Positions 1-8,175 are shown, numbered from the stretch's first letter. The stretch: DNA of 15,846 nucleotides from Bradyrhizobium sp. CCH5-F6 (GCF_001556045.1 NZ_LSIC01000137.1:1-15846); one strand, 5' to 3'. Notes: a model not told the origin generated them from the sequence alone. Made by a program: numbers and translations.

Positions 1-12
1 TGTCGTGCCCCC

Positions 13-43
13 GACCCCGCCCGGCGTCCCCCCGGGCGGGGTC
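13..43 (+). terminator. Strong stem-loop, probable terminator of an upstream gene
   Basis: A perfect 12-bp GC-rich stem (GACCCCGCCCGG at 13-24 pairing with 32-43) closes a 7-base loop. The plus-strand tail ATTCGTT is modestly T-rich, whereas the minus-strand tail is GC-rich, so it most likely ends a plus-strand gene lying left of the window. The poor U-tract leaves room for a processing or stability hairpin instead. Confidence 0.7.
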
Positions 44-126
44 ATTCGTTGCGCCAGAGCCGTTGTTGCACCCCCGTCACAAAGCAGTGCGAAGCAACCA
101 CCGCAGCGATCCAGACCAGTTGCAAC

Positions 127-141
127 TGCGAATTAATCGCA
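127..141. promoter_or_regulatory. Possible Fur/Mur-type operator upstream of the porin
   Basis: TGCGAATTAATCGCA is an almost perfect inverted repeat with 7-1-7 geometry: arms TGCGAAT and AATCGCA, with one mismatched pair. Fur-family regulators (Fur, Mur) use this geometry. It lies about 113 bases before the porin start and just after a TTGCAA that could serve as a -35. Regulation of outer-membrane channels by iron or manganese is common in rhizobia. The assignment is inference from geometry and position only. Confidence 0.3.
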
Positions 142-254
142 ATAAGGCTAGCACAGGAACTTGGGACGAAGTCGCGCCGGATCGCCTGGACGACCGAGGC
201 CTGATGACAGGGGCGCTGCGAATCGGCAGGGATAGCGGTTGCGGGGCGTGCGTT

Positions 255-2249
255 GTGACGTTGAGAAGTCAGAGATTCCGGTACTTGCGGACGGCCGCGG
301 CGATTGCCACGGGCGCGCTGGCTTTTCCCGCCACAGGCACCGCGGCCGATCTGCCGCTGAAGGCGCCGGCGCTGAGAGTGGTCTACGACTGGACAGGCCT
401 CTATATCGGTGCGCATGCCGGCTTCACCCGCGGCACATCCGCGGCAACGCTGGCCGATCCCACCGTCGCGACCGACAATCACGTGTTCAACGGCATGACC
501 GGAGGCGTCCAGGCCGGCTACAATTGGCGCCTCAACTCAGGTTTCCTGCTCGGCGTCGAAGGCGATATCTCCTTCCCGAACTACCTCCCCTCCAACCACG
601 TCGTGTCATCGGCGGCGACCGTCCTATCGAGCGCGGAGGAGCGCTGGGATTATGTCGCGAGCCTGCGCGCGCGGCTCGGCTATGCCAGCGGCAACTGGCT
701 GTTTTACGCGACCGGCGGCGCGGCCTTCGCCGGCGAGCGCTTTCTCTCGACGCCGACCGGCGGGACCGAAGAGAAAGTGTTGCATACGCGCTTCGGCTGG
801 ACTGCCGGCGGCGGCGCCGAATACGCCTTCGCGCCGCACTGGAGCGCGCGGCTCGAATATCTCTACAGCAAGTTCGAGAACGCCAACGTCACCTTCCCCT
901 CGGGGGGGCAATATTCGTCGTCGATGGATTTTCACAGCCTGCGCCTCGGCCTCAATCGCAAGATCGATTGGCCGGGCGTGCCGACCTACGACCCGAAATC
1001 CGACGTCACCGACACCGAGTCCAGCCGCTGGGAGATTCACGGCCAGTCGACCGTGCTCGGGCAGGGCTACCCGGCGTTCCGCGCGCCCTATACCGGACCG
1101 AACAGCCTGCTGCCGTCGCCGGATTTTCAGCAGACCTGGAGCAATTCGCTCTATCTGAATGCGCGGCTGTGGGACGGCGGCGAGGTCTATTTCAATCCCG
1201 AGCTGCTCCAGGGCTTCGGCTTCAACAACACGACGGGCGCCGCAGGCTTCCCCAACGGCGAAGCGCAGAAGTCCGGCTTTCCCTATCCGCACTTCAACGC
1301 CTCGCGGCTGTTCGTGCGCCACACCTTCGGCTTCGGCGGCGAGCAGGAGGAGCTCGCCAGCGGCCAGCTTCAGCTCGCCGGCAAGGTCGACGTCTCGCGG
1401 CTGACCTTGCAGGTCGGCAAATTCTCGGTGGTCGACGTGTTCGACGGCAATGCCTACGCGCACGATCCGCGCAAGGATTTCATGAACTGGTCGATCTGGG
1501 CATCCGGCGCCTTCGACTATGCCGCCGACAAGCTCGGCCTCGGCTATGGCGCCACCGCCGAATTGAACCAGAAGCAATGGGCGCTGCGCGGCGGCTACTT
1601 CCTGATGGATGCCGTCTCCAACTCCAGCAATTTCGACATGAATATCGGCCGTCGCGGCGAGTACGTCGCGGAGCTCGAGTTGCGCTATTCGCTGTTCGGC
1701 CAGCCCGGCAAGCTGCGCACGCTCGGGTTCGTCAACAGTGCGTTCTCCGGCAGCTATCGCGAGACGCTGGACAATCCCGCATTCGGCGTGGACATCAGCC
1801 AGACCCGCCGCGGCCGCCTCAAATACGGCTACGCGTTCAACCTCGAACAGGCCATCACCGGCGACATCGGCGTGTTCGGCCGCTGGAGCTGGAACGACGG
1901 CCGCAACGAGATCATGGCCTTCACGGACATCGATCGCAGCCTGTCCGGCGGCGTCTCCGTCAAAGGTACGACATGGGGCCGGCCCGACGACGTGGTCGCG
2001 ATCGCCGGCGCCGTCAACGCCCTGTCGCAGGATCACCGCGACTTCATCGCCGCCGGCGGTCTCGGCCCGCTGATCGGCGACGGCCGGCTCAACTACCGCC
2101 GCGAACGCGTGCTGGAGACCTACTACGCCTATGCGCTGAACAAGAATCTCACCTTCACCGCCGACTACCAGCTCATCGTCAATCCCGCCTACAACGCGGA
2201 CCGTGGACCGGTATCGGTGTTCTCGGGACGGCTCCACGGGGAATTCTGA
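255..2249 (+). CDS. Outer-membrane porin: Omp31-like barrel joined to an OprB-like carbohydrate porin
   Basis: About 664 residues, predicted to form diffusion channels for small solutes in the outer membrane. The GTG at 255 is preferred: a GCGGGG Shine-Dalgarno-like run sits 8 bases upstream, and the protein then begins directly with a signal peptide (basic start, hydrophobic core near 13-26, cleavage near TGTA-ADLP at 30/31). Upstream in-frame starts at 63 and 204 would add residues unlike a leader. Residues about 42-240 resemble the 8-strand Omp25/Omp31 family (DWTGLYIGAHAGF, then RLEYLYSKF). From about residue 256 (SRWEIHGQSTVLGQGYPAFR) to the end it resembles the OprB carbohydrate-selective porins. 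The C-terminal residue is Phe, as expected for a barrel recognised by the BAM machinery. The stop lies 14 bases from the stop of the convergent chemotaxis gene. The natural substrate cannot be read from the sequence. Confidence 0.88.
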   Translation: MTLRSQRFRYLRTAAAIATGALAFPATGTAADLPLKAPALRVVYDWTGLYIGAHAGFTRGTSAATLADPTVATDNHVFNGMTGGVQAGYNWRLNSGFLLGVEGDISFPNYLPSNHVVSSAATVLSSAEERWDYVASLRARLGYASGNWLFYATGGAAFAGERFLSTPTGGTEEKVLHTRFGWTAGGGAEYAFAPHWSARLEYLYSKFENANVTFPSGGQYSSSMDFHSLRLGLNRKIDWPGVPTYDPKSDVTDTESSRWEIHGQSTVLGQGYPAFRAPYTGPNSLLPSPDFQQTWSNSLYLNARLWDGGEVYFNPELLQGFGFNNTTGAAGFPNGEAQKSGFPYPHFNASRLFVRHTFGFGGEQEELASGQLQLAGKVDVSRLTLQVGKFSVVDVFDGNAYAHDPRKDFMNWSIWASGAFDYAADKLGLGYGATAELNQKQWALRGGYFLMDAVSNSSNFDMNIGRRGEYVAELELRYSLFGQPGKLRTLGFVNSAFSGSYRETLDNPAFGVDISQTRRGRLKYGYAFNLEQAITGDIGVFGRWSWNDGRNEIMAFTDIDRSLSGGVSVKGTTWGRPDDVVAIAGAVNALSQDHRDFIAAGGLGPLIGDGRLNYRRERVLETYYAYALNKNLTFTADYQLIVNPAYNADRGPVSVFSGRLHGEF

Positions 2250-2263
2250 GCGGGGCTCCGCCA

Positions 2264-4339
2264 CTACGCGGCGCGGATCGCCTCCAGGAATTTGCCGACC
2301 TCGACCTTGAGACGGCTGCTCTCGCCGGAGAGCGATCTCGCCGACGCGAGCACGTTGGAGGAGGCCGATCCGGTCTGGCTCGCGCCGCGCTGCACGTCGA
2401 CGATGCTGGCGGAGACCTGCTGGGTGCCGCGCGCGGCCTGCTGCACGTTGCGTGAAATCTCCCGCGTCGCCGCGCCCTGCTCCTCGACCGCCGAGGCGAT
2501 CGCGGAGGCGATCTCGGACATGCGCGTAATGGTGTCGCCGATCGCCTTGATGGCGCCGACCGAATCCTCCGTCGCGCTCTGGATCCCCGCGATCTGCTGA
2601 CTGATCTCGCCGGTGGCCTTGGCGGTCTGCTCGGCCAGCGCCTTGACCTCGGAGGCGACGACGGCAAAGCCGCGCCCGGCCTCGCCGGCGCGCGCCGCCT
2701 CGATGGTGGCATTGAGGGCCAGAAGATTGGTCTGGCCCGCGATCTGGCTGATGAGCTCGACGACGTCGCCGATGCGGCCCGCGGCCCTGGCGAGTTCGCC
2801 GACATGGTCGTTGGTGCGCCCGGCCTGCTGCACCGCCTCGCCGGCGATGCGCGCGGAGTCCTGGACCTGGCGGCTGATCTCGTCGACCGACGAGGCCATC
2901 TCCTCGGCCGCAGCGGCGACGGTCTGCACGTTCGTGGAGGCCTGTTCGGAGGCGGCCGCGACGGTCGCGGTGACCGTTTCCGATTGCGCGGCGGTGCTCG
3001 TCAGCGTTCCCGCAGACGCTTCCAGCTCCGAGGAGGCCGACGAGACCGTGTTGATCACGTCGCCGATCATGGCTTCGAATTCGCGCGCAATCTGATCCAT
3101 GCGCTGGCTGCGCTTGAGCTTCGCGTCCGCTTCGACCGCGGCAGCCTCGTCAGCGGCCTTCTTGGCGAGCAGCGAATCCTTGAAGTGCTGGAGCGAGCCC
3201 GCGACCTGGCCGATCTCGTCGTTGCGGCCCGTCGCCGGGACTTCGACCTCGTGCTGTCCGGCGGCAAGCGCGCCGATCACGTCGGCGATCCGACCGAGCG
3301 GGGTCACCACGCGCCGGCGCAGCATCACGGTCACGGCACCGAGCGTCCCGAGCAGCGCCAACACCGCTACACCGGCCAGCGCAAGCATTGCCAGTGCGCC
3401 GCCGCGCGCGGCCGAAGCGCGCTCGGCCGCTTCCGCCAGCGCGGCATCGCGCACGCCGTAGAACATCTGGATGGCCGGCACGATGACCTTCGCCAGCTCT
3501 TCCGCGGTAGCGCCGTACTTGCCGTCGCTCCGGGCTGCAGGAAGCTCCTTGTCCACGGCAACCGCGGCCTGTCCAAAATAGGATTCCGTTGCCGCCTTCA
3601 GCGCGGCAGCGATGCGAGAGGGACTTCCGAGCATGTCGATCCCGGCCTCGATGCGCTCGCGGTCGGCCTCGACGCGCCCCTGCATGCGGTCCATCAGCGA
3701 CAGTTCGGCCGCGGTGAGCGGACGTCGCGCGGAGAGCGCCGGGGACAGCGTGGCCGCGCGGTTGCCGGCCGAAACCCGCAGATCCTGCGCCGTTCGCGCC
3801 AGGCTCAGGAGCGCCGCCAGCGAGGAATCGGCATTGACGACCTTCGCTTCGAGCCGGTTCATGACCGGTTCGATGCTGCCGAGGACCTCGGCAACGCCGG
3901 GCAGAAAGCCCTTTGTCGCGGTGCTGTCGCGCGCCGCCAGAGGAACGCTCATCGCGCGATCCGCAGCGGTTGTGATCTCCTTCAGCCGCCGCGCGGCGCG
4001 GTCCAGATGCTCGGCGATCGCTCCGCCGTCGTCCAGCACCATGACGGCGCGCCGTGCGGCGTCGAAGCCCGCCTCGGCCGCTTTCGCAGCCTTCGCGGCA
4101 GCTTCGAGCTGCGCCTGCGTCGCAGCGCCTTCCTGGAAGATCGGTCCGATGTAAGGAGCACGAAGGCTGGCGACGTGCTGGCTGACCATTAGGGTCGCAC
4201 CAAAGGCATCGACGGTCTTGATCGCGTCGGAACGGTTCATGAAGATGCGCGTCTGCGGTATCAGCACCTCGGCGCCAAGGATGACCGCAAATACCGTCAC
4301 CGTCAGCATCGACAGCGCGAAAAGCTTCCCGATCCGCAT
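2264..4339 (-). CDS. Methyl-accepting chemotaxis protein
   Basis: A 691-residue transmembrane chemoreceptor that senses a signal outside the membrane and controls CheA through CheW. The ATG at 4339 is chosen because GGGGA lies just upstream; an in-frame GTG at 4357 would add six residues that add nothing recognisable. TM1 spans about 6-28, followed by a long, mainly helical extracytoplasmic domain (about 29-312) of no class I can name. TM2 spans about 314-340, the HAMP linker about 341-395 ([18 protein letters not shown]), and the signalling coiled coil about 430-680. The conserved hairpin tip is clear at 533-570 ([20 protein letters not shown], then [18 protein letters not shown]). There is no CheR-tethering pentapeptide at the C-terminus. 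No che genes are in the window, so this is an orphan receptor with unknown ligand. Confidence 0.95.
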   Translation of the reverse strand: MRIGKLFALSMLTVTVFAVILGAEVLIPQTRIFMNRSDAIKTVDAFGATLMVSQHVASLRAPYIGPIFQEGAATQAQLEAAAKAAKAAEAGFDAARRAVMVLDDGGAIAEHLDRAARRLKEITTAADRAMSVPLAARDSTATKGFLPGVAEVLGSIEPVMNRLEAKVVNADSSLAALLSLARTAQDLRVSAGNRAATLSPALSARRPLTAAELSLMDRMQGRVEADRERIEAGIDMLGSPSRIAAALKAATESYFGQAAVAVDKELPAARSDGKYGATAEELAKVIVPAIQMFYGVRDAALAEAAERASAARGGALAMLALAGVAVLALLGTLGAVTVMLRRRVVTPLGRIADVIGALAAGQHEVEVPATGRNDEIGQVAGSLQHFKDSLLAKKAADEAAAVEADAKLKRSQRMDQIAREFEAMIGDVINTVSSASSELEASAGTLTSTAAQSETVTATVAAASEQASTNVQTVAAAAEEMASSVDEISRQVQDSARIAGEAVQQAGRTNDHVGELARAAGRIGDVVELISQIAGQTNLLALNATIEAARAGEAGRGFAVVASEVKALAEQTAKATGEISQQIAGIQSATEDSVGAIKAIGDTITRMSEIASAIASAVEEQGAATREISRNVQQAARGTQQVSASIVDVQRGASQTGSASSNVLASARSLSGESSRLKVEVGKFLEAIRAA

Positions 4340-4439
4340 CCTGGGTTCCCCGACCACATTTCTGCAATGTCGAAAACCTAGCGGGCGGCCACTAAGGGCG
4401 CGTTAAGCAAACATCCGTAGTTCCGCGGATTGTCAGGCC

Positions 4440-4480
4440 GTCCCGGACGGCCGTCGGGAACTGTCGGCCGCCAGTTCCCG
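4440..4480. other. Two overlapping inverted repeats in the divergent intergenic region
   Basis: The first, 4440-4461, is a 22-bp imperfect palindrome around a perfect GACGGCCGTC core. The second, 4455-4480, has perfect 9-bp arms CGGGAACTG and CAGTTCCCG around an 8-base loop. They share 4455-4461, so an RNA could form only one at a time. They lie between the chemoreceptor and CNNM gene starts. A TATATT at 4527-4532 may be the -10 of the CNNM gene; if so the structure is upstream of its transcript and would act as DNA. Function unknown. Confidence 0.4.
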
Positions 4481-4580
4481 GGGCCCGAATGCGCCGAAAG
4501 AGCCAGCATCTCCTCGCCCGACTACCTATATTGATGGCTTGCGCCGCCACCGGCCGCACTCACTTACCTCCGGAACCTCA

Positions 4581-5852
4581 ATGCTCTGGCTCGAACTCGC
4601 CATCGTCGTCGTCCTGATCGTCATCAACGGCCTGCTCTCCATGTCCGAGCTGGCGGTGGTCTCGTCGCGTCCGGCGCGGCTGTCGCTGCTCGCGGCCAAG
4701 GGCGTGCGCGGCGCCGAGCGGGCGCTGACACTGGCGGCCGATCCCGGCAAGTTCCTGTCGACGGTGCAGATCGGCATTACGCTGGTCGGCGTGCTCTCAG
4801 GCGCGTTCTCGGGCGCAACGCTCGGGCAGCGGCTGACGCAATGGCTGCTCGAGCTCGGCCTGTCCAAGGGCATCGCCGACATCGTCGGTGTCGGCATCGT
4901 GGTCACGCTCATCACCTACGCCACGCTGATCGTCGGCGAGCTTGTGCCGAAACAGGTGGCGCTGCGCGATCCCGAAAGCATCGCAGTCAGGGTCGCGCCC
5001 GCGATGCAGGTACTGGCGAGGATTTCGCTGCCGCTCGTCTTCCTGCTCGACATCTCCGGCAAGCTGATCCTCACCCTGCTGGGCCGCGGCGGCAAGGCGG
5101 AGGAGAAGGTCTCGGAGGACGAGATCCATCACCTCGTCAGCGAAGCGGAGAGCGCGGGTGTGCTCGAGCCGGGCGAGAAGGAGATGATCGCGGGTGTGTT
5201 GCGGCTCGGCGACCGCCCGGTCGGCGCCGTCATGACGCCGCGCACGGAGGTCGACGAGATCGACCTGAACGACGATCCCGCCGCCATCCGGGAGATCATC
5301 GCCAAAAGCCCGCATTCGCGCTTTCCCGTCTCCGACGGCGACCGCGACAAGCCGATCGGCGTGCTCCAGGCCAAGGACCTGCTGATTGCCTATATGAACG
5401 AGCGTGCGCCGGATTTGCGTGCGCTCGTGCGCGAGGCGCCTGGCATCCCGGTGTCGGCAGATGCGCGCGACGTGCTGACCATCCTGAAAGCTGCGCCGGT
5501 TCACGTCGGCCTGGTCTACGACGAATACGGCGCCTTCGAAGGCATGGTGACGGCCTCCGACATATTGGAATCGATCGTCGGGGCCTTCCATTCCGAGGCG
5601 CGCCGACGATTCGCTCCTGATCTCCGGCTGGATGCCGGTCGACGAATTCGGCGATCTGCTCGGCGTCGAATTGCCGCCGCACCGCTACAACACCGTAGCG
5701 GGCCTGGTGCTGCAACAGTTCAACGCGCTCCCCAACGCCGGCGATTCCTTCGATTTTCGCGGCTGGCACATCGAGGTGGTCGATCTCGACGGACGCAGGA
5801 TCGACAAGATCCTGGCGACCCGCCGGGGCGAGCAGGTGGCGGCGTGAGCTGA
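4581..5852 (+). CDS. CNNM/CorC (hemolysin C-like) membrane protein, C-terminus frameshifted
   Basis: Family members combine a DUF21 membrane domain, a CBS pair and a CorC_HlyC domain, and are linked to Mg2+/Co2+ efflux or homeostasis. Translation from the ATG at 4581 gives membrane-embedded DUF21 at about 1-180 (MLWLELAIVVVLIVINGLLS, then STVQIGITLVGVLSGAFSG and IVGELVPKQVAL). The CBS pair follows at about 205-335 (GAVMTPRTEVDEIDL, then DEYGAFEGMVTASDILESIVGAF). After about residue 339 (FHSE, near 5597) the frame yields an arginine-rich tail unlike the family and stops at 5852. The proper CorC domain is intact in the next frame (see 5602-5847). The in-frame product therefore lacks a genuine C-terminal domain. 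An in-frame TTG at 4539 is a less likely start because the DUF21 helix begins right at 4581. Either the gene is damaged or the assembly has an indel here. Confidence 0.85.
   Translation: MLWLELAIVVVLIVINGLLSMSELAVVSSRPARLSLLAAKGVRGAERALTLAADPGKFLSTVQIGITLVGVLSGAFSGATLGQRLTQWLLELGLSKGIADIVGVGIVVTLITYATLIVGELVPKQVALRDPESIAVRVAPAMQVLARISLPLVFLLDISGKLILTLLGRGGKAEEKVSEDEIHHLVSEAESAGVLEPGEKEMIAGVLRLGDRPVGAVMTPRTEVDEIDLNDDPAAIREIIAKSPHSRFPVSDGDRDKPIGVLQAKDLLIAYMNERAPDLRALVREAPGIPVSADARDVLTILKAAPVHVGLVYDEYGAFEGMVTASDILESIVGAFHSEARRRFAPDLRLDAGRRIRRSARRRIAAAPLQHRSGPGAATVQRAPQRRRFLRFSRLAHRGGRSRRTQDRQDPGDPPGRAGGGVS
5602..5847 (+). pseudogene. Out-of-frame CorC_HlyC C-terminal domain of the upstream CNNM gene
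   Basis: This stretch encodes ADDSLLISGWMPVDEFGDLL, then NTVAGLVLQQFNALP and FDFRGWHIEVVDLDGRRIDK, the typical CorC_HlyC domain that normally follows the CBS pair. It is one frame over from the upstream part, equivalent to a net +1 base or loss of 3n+2 bases between about 5590 and 5605. Homologues as I remember them carry roughly ten more residues between the CBS end and this domain, which favours a small deletion. It has no ribosome binding site of its own at 5632, so independent translation is unlikely. Confidence 0.8.
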
Positions 5853-5887
5853 AATCCCCGCCGTCCTTCCCGACAAGCGCAAAGCCC

Positions 5888-6127
5888 TCACCCGAACCTC
5901 ACCCCGATCCGCTTTTCCTTTCGCCAGACCACGGTGCAGGATCGATGCGCGCCGTCGGCCTGGACGATCAGGGTGAAATGCTCGGGGATGCCGATGGGGC
6001 TGGTAACGTCGAGTGCGGCGCCATGATCGGAGAGATTGCGAACGGTGCAGTCGATCGCGCCGCCGCCGAACTCGATGGTTCCGGCCTTCAGCACCCGATG
6101 TCGGGCCTTGCTGCGTCGCTCGTCCAT
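5888..6127 (-). CDS. Single-domain PilZ protein, probable c-di-GMP receptor
   Basis: 79 residues, the size of a bare PilZ domain. PilZ domains bind cyclic di-GMP and switch motility, polysaccharide or envelope functions. Both signature elements are present: an arginine-rich RxxxR near the start (R5-SKA-R9, within RRSKARHR) and NxSxxG at N31-L-S33-D-H-G36, followed by the beta-strands ending in RKEKRIGVRFG. It has no output domain, so it must act through a partner. It converges with the CNNM gene across a 40-base gap and lies 77 bases downstream of the stop of the same-strand GltB-like gene. No good Shine-Dalgarno precedes the ATG, so the start is a little uncertain. Confidence 0.88.
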   Translation of the reverse strand: MDERRSKARHRVLKAGTIEFGGGAIDCTVRNLSDHGAALDVTSPIGIPEHFTLIVQADGAHRSCTVVWRKEKRIGVRFG

Positions 6128-6204
6128 GGGCGGAATTTACACCCAAAGTTGAACCAAAGGTTAAGTGCCAGCGGCGAGCGCGATGAAGTTACGCGGCCGG
6201 CATC

Positions 6205-7830
6205 CTACAGCGCCGGCTGGAACGTCTCCGCACGGGCCATCCGCCAGGCGTCGCGGAAGCGCGGATCTTCCGTGCCCTCGAGCAGTTCGCCCGGGCGCAG
6301 CGCTGGATAGAGCTGCGCGAAGGACTGCACGTTGGTCGTCGACGTCCGCTGGCTGAAATGGACCGGGCGCAGCTGCTGCGGATGTTCGAGGCCGGCCGCG
6401 GCGATCAGCTCGGCCAGCGAGTGCAGCGTCGCGTGGTGGTAATTGTGCACGCGGTCGATCTTGAGCGGCACGTAGAGCGCGCGCGCCCGAGTCGGATCCT
6501 GCGTCGCGACGCCCGTCGGACAGCGGTCGGTGTGGCAGCTCAGCGACTGGATGCAGCCCAGCGAGAACATGAAGCCGCGCGCCGAATTGCACCAGTCCGC
6601 TCCGATCGCCATCGCGCGCGCCATGTCGAAGGCGGTGGCGATCTTGCCGGAGGCGCCGATCTTGATGCGGTCGCGCGCATTGATGCCGACCAGCGCGTTG
6701 TGGACGAAGTTGACTCCTTCGCGCATCGGCATGCCCAGATGGTCCATGAACTCCAGCGGCGCGGCGCCGGTGCCGCCCTCGTTGCCGTCGACGACGATGA
6801 AGTCCGGATAGATCCCGGTCTCCAGCATCGCCTTGCAGATCGCCAGGAATTCCCAGGGATGGCCGATGCACAACTTGAAGCCGGTCGGCTTGCCGCCGCA
6901 CAGGCGCCGCATCTCCGCGATGAACTGCATCATGCCAACGGGCGTGGAGAAGGCGCGGTGCGAGGCCGGCGAGATGCAGTCCTCGCCCATCGCCACGCCG
7001 CGGATCTTCGAAATCTCCTCCGAGACCTTGGCCGCCGGCAGCACGCCACCATGGCCGGGCTTGGCGCCCTGACTGACCTTGAGCTCGACCATCTTGATCT
7101 GGTCTTCGCAGGCGACGCGCGCGAACGCTTCGGGATCGAAGGTGCCATCGAGATGACGGCAGCCGAAATAGCCCGAGCCGATCTCCCAGATGATGTCGCC
7201 GCCCATCTCGCGGTGATAGGGACTGACGCCGCCCTCACCGGTGTCATGCGCGAAGCCGCCCTTCCTGGCGCCGGCATTCAGCGCCCGCACCGCGTTGGGG
7301 CTGAGCGCGCCAAAGCTCATCGCCGAGATGTTGAACACCGAGGCCGAATAGGGCTTCTTGCAGTCGGGGCCGCCGATGGTAACGCGGAATTTCTCCTTGG
7401 CGTTCGCCTTCGGCGCGACCGAGTGATGCATCCACTCGTAGCCCTCGCGATAGACGTCCTCCTGGGTGCCGAACGGGCGCTTGTCGAGCTCCATCTTGGC
7501 GCGCTGATAGACCACCGCGCGGGTGTCGCGCGAGAACGGCATGCCGTCCTTCTCGCTCTCGAAGAAATATTGCCGCATCTCGGGCCGGATTTCTTCGAGC
7601 AGGAAGCGGATATGCGCGGAGATCGGGTAGTTGCGCAGCACCGCGTGGCTCTTCTGCAGGAGATCGCGGATGCCGAGCAACGTCAGGGCGCCGAAGATCA
7701 GGATCGGGATCAGCAGGATGTCGAAGATCTTGCCGTCCGCGATGCCGATGCCGATCAGCAGCGCGGTGACCACCGCGCAGATCGTCAGCACGATGAAGCG
7801 CGGCGAGAAAGGCAGCAGCAGGGTTTCCAT
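6205..7830 (-). CDS. FMN-binding glutamate-synthase-family protein with N-terminal membrane segments
   Basis: 541 residues from the ATG at 7830, chosen because GAGGGG lies 4 bases upstream (a longer frame to 7926 exists). Two hydrophobic helices (about 11-30 and 35-54) should anchor it in the inner membrane, with the rest cytosolic. Residues about 150-515 match the FMN-binding synthase domain of glutamate synthase large subunits (GGVSPYHREMGGDIIWEIGSG, KVSQGAKPGHGGVLPAAKVS, VDGNEGGTGAAPLEFMDHLG, IKIGASGKIATAFDMARAMAIGADWCNSARGFMFSLGC). Three cysteines, C426, C432 and C437 (GCIQSLSCHTDRCPTGVATQ), fit the [3Fe-4S] site. The glutaminase domain and the C-terminal beta-helix of true GltB are missing, so it cannot take ammonia from glutamine by itself; the real reaction is unknown. 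A ferredoxin-NADP+ reductase gene lies upstream on the same strand and could in principle supply electrons through ferredoxin. Confidence 0.93.
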   Translation of the reverse strand: METLLLPFSPRFIVLTICAVVTALLIGIGIADGKIFDILLIPILIFGALTLLGIRDLLQKSHAVLRNYPISAHIRFLLEEIRPEMRQYFFESEKDGMPFSRDTRAVVYQRAKMELDKRPFGTQEDVYREGYEWMHHSVAPKANAKEKFRVTIGGPDCKKPYSASVFNISAMSFGALSPNAVRALNAGARKGGFAHDTGEGGVSPYHREMGGDIIWEIGSGYFGCRHLDGTFDPEAFARVACEDQIKMVELKVSQGAKPGHGGVLPAAKVSEEISKIRGVAMGEDCISPASHRAFSTPVGMMQFIAEMRRLCGGKPTGFKLCIGHPWEFLAICKAMLETGIYPDFIVVDGNEGGTGAAPLEFMDHLGMPMREGVNFVHNALVGINARDRIKIGASGKIATAFDMARAMAIGADWCNSARGFMFSLGCIQSLSCHTDRCPTGVATQDPTRARALYVPLKIDRVHNYHHATLHSLAELIAAAGLEHPQQLRPVHFSQRTSTTNVQSFAQLYPALRPGELLEGTEDPRFRDAWRMARAETFQPAL

Positions 7831-7940
7831 GATCCCCTCTTCCGCCAGCGGCAGGCGTTTGGGGGCGCCCTGCGTCTTGTCGTCGTCGGCCACGATTCCC
7901 ATCCTCTCGCCAGCATGAGGCGTCACGATACGCCCCCGCC

Positions 7941-7958
7941 CGTCATACGGATATGACG
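7941..7958. promoter_or_regulatory. Inverted repeat, possible operator of the GltB-like gene
   Basis: CGTCATACGGATATGACG has perfect 7-bp arms around a 4-base centre. It lies 111 bases upstream of the GltB-like start codon, within the likely promoter-leader interval. The size and symmetry suit a dimeric helix-turn-helix repressor, but no regulator gene is nearby, and an RNA hairpin is an alternative. Confidence 0.35.
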
Positions 7959-8018
7959 CGGCCGTTGTTTCAGGCTAGCGAATTCGGCCGAGACAAATCA
8001 ATCAGGCCGAGGGACTGG

Positions 8019-8035
8019 CTGCTGCAGTGCAGCAG
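8019..8035. other. Perfect 17-bp palindrome
   Basis: CTGCTGCAGTGCAGCAG has 8-bp perfect arms around a single base. The tight centre makes it a poor RNA hairpin and more like a protein-binding DNA palindrome. No function can be assigned. Confidence 0.35.
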
Positions 8036-8083
8036 AAGGGGTGACCGGCATCCATGCCCCACAGGACCTGACGACTGAAGGAA

Positions 8084-8175
8084 AGCCGTCACTCCGAGCC
8101 TTCGTATAGCCACGGCCCATGGGCATCGGCCCCGGATCGGCGGGCGCTTGCGCGCGCTGGTCCGGGACGACGGCT
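8084..8175 (-). repeat. Bradyrhizobium-type palindromic intergenic repeat element
   Basis: Read on the minus strand this begins AGCCGTCGTCCCGGACCAGC and ends GCTCGGAGTGACGGCT, which resembles the widespread GTCGTCCCGG...GGAGTGACG elements I recall from bradyrhizobial intergenic DNA. The ends close as a 7-bp stem (8084-8090 with 8169-8175). Inside are CCCGGA (8131-8136) pairing with TCCGGG (8161-8166) and a smaller GC-rich hairpin around 8144-8155. It lies just downstream of the ferredoxin reductase gene, where it could stabilise or end that transcript. A related copy opens at 15772. Confidence 0.6.

Noticed and set aside
63..254. In-frame N-terminal extension of the porin from 63 or 204
   Set aside because: It would place 17-64 unrelated residues before an otherwise complete signal peptide and would cover the palindrome at 127-141.
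2250..2263. Short hairpin between the convergent porin and chemoreceptor stops
   Set aside because: Only a 4-bp stem (GCGG/CCGC) and no U-tract on either strand; too weak to call a terminator.
624..2264. Long open frame (546 aa) antisense to the porin
   Set aside because: High-GC genes leave stop-free shadow frames. The translation is low-complexity, rich in A, E, R and V, while the sense frame has clear porin features.
6358..7956. 532-aa plus-strand open frame opposite the GltB-like gene
   Set aside because: Shadow of a gene with unmistakable GOGAT motifs; its product is rich in R, A, D and H without a fold signature.
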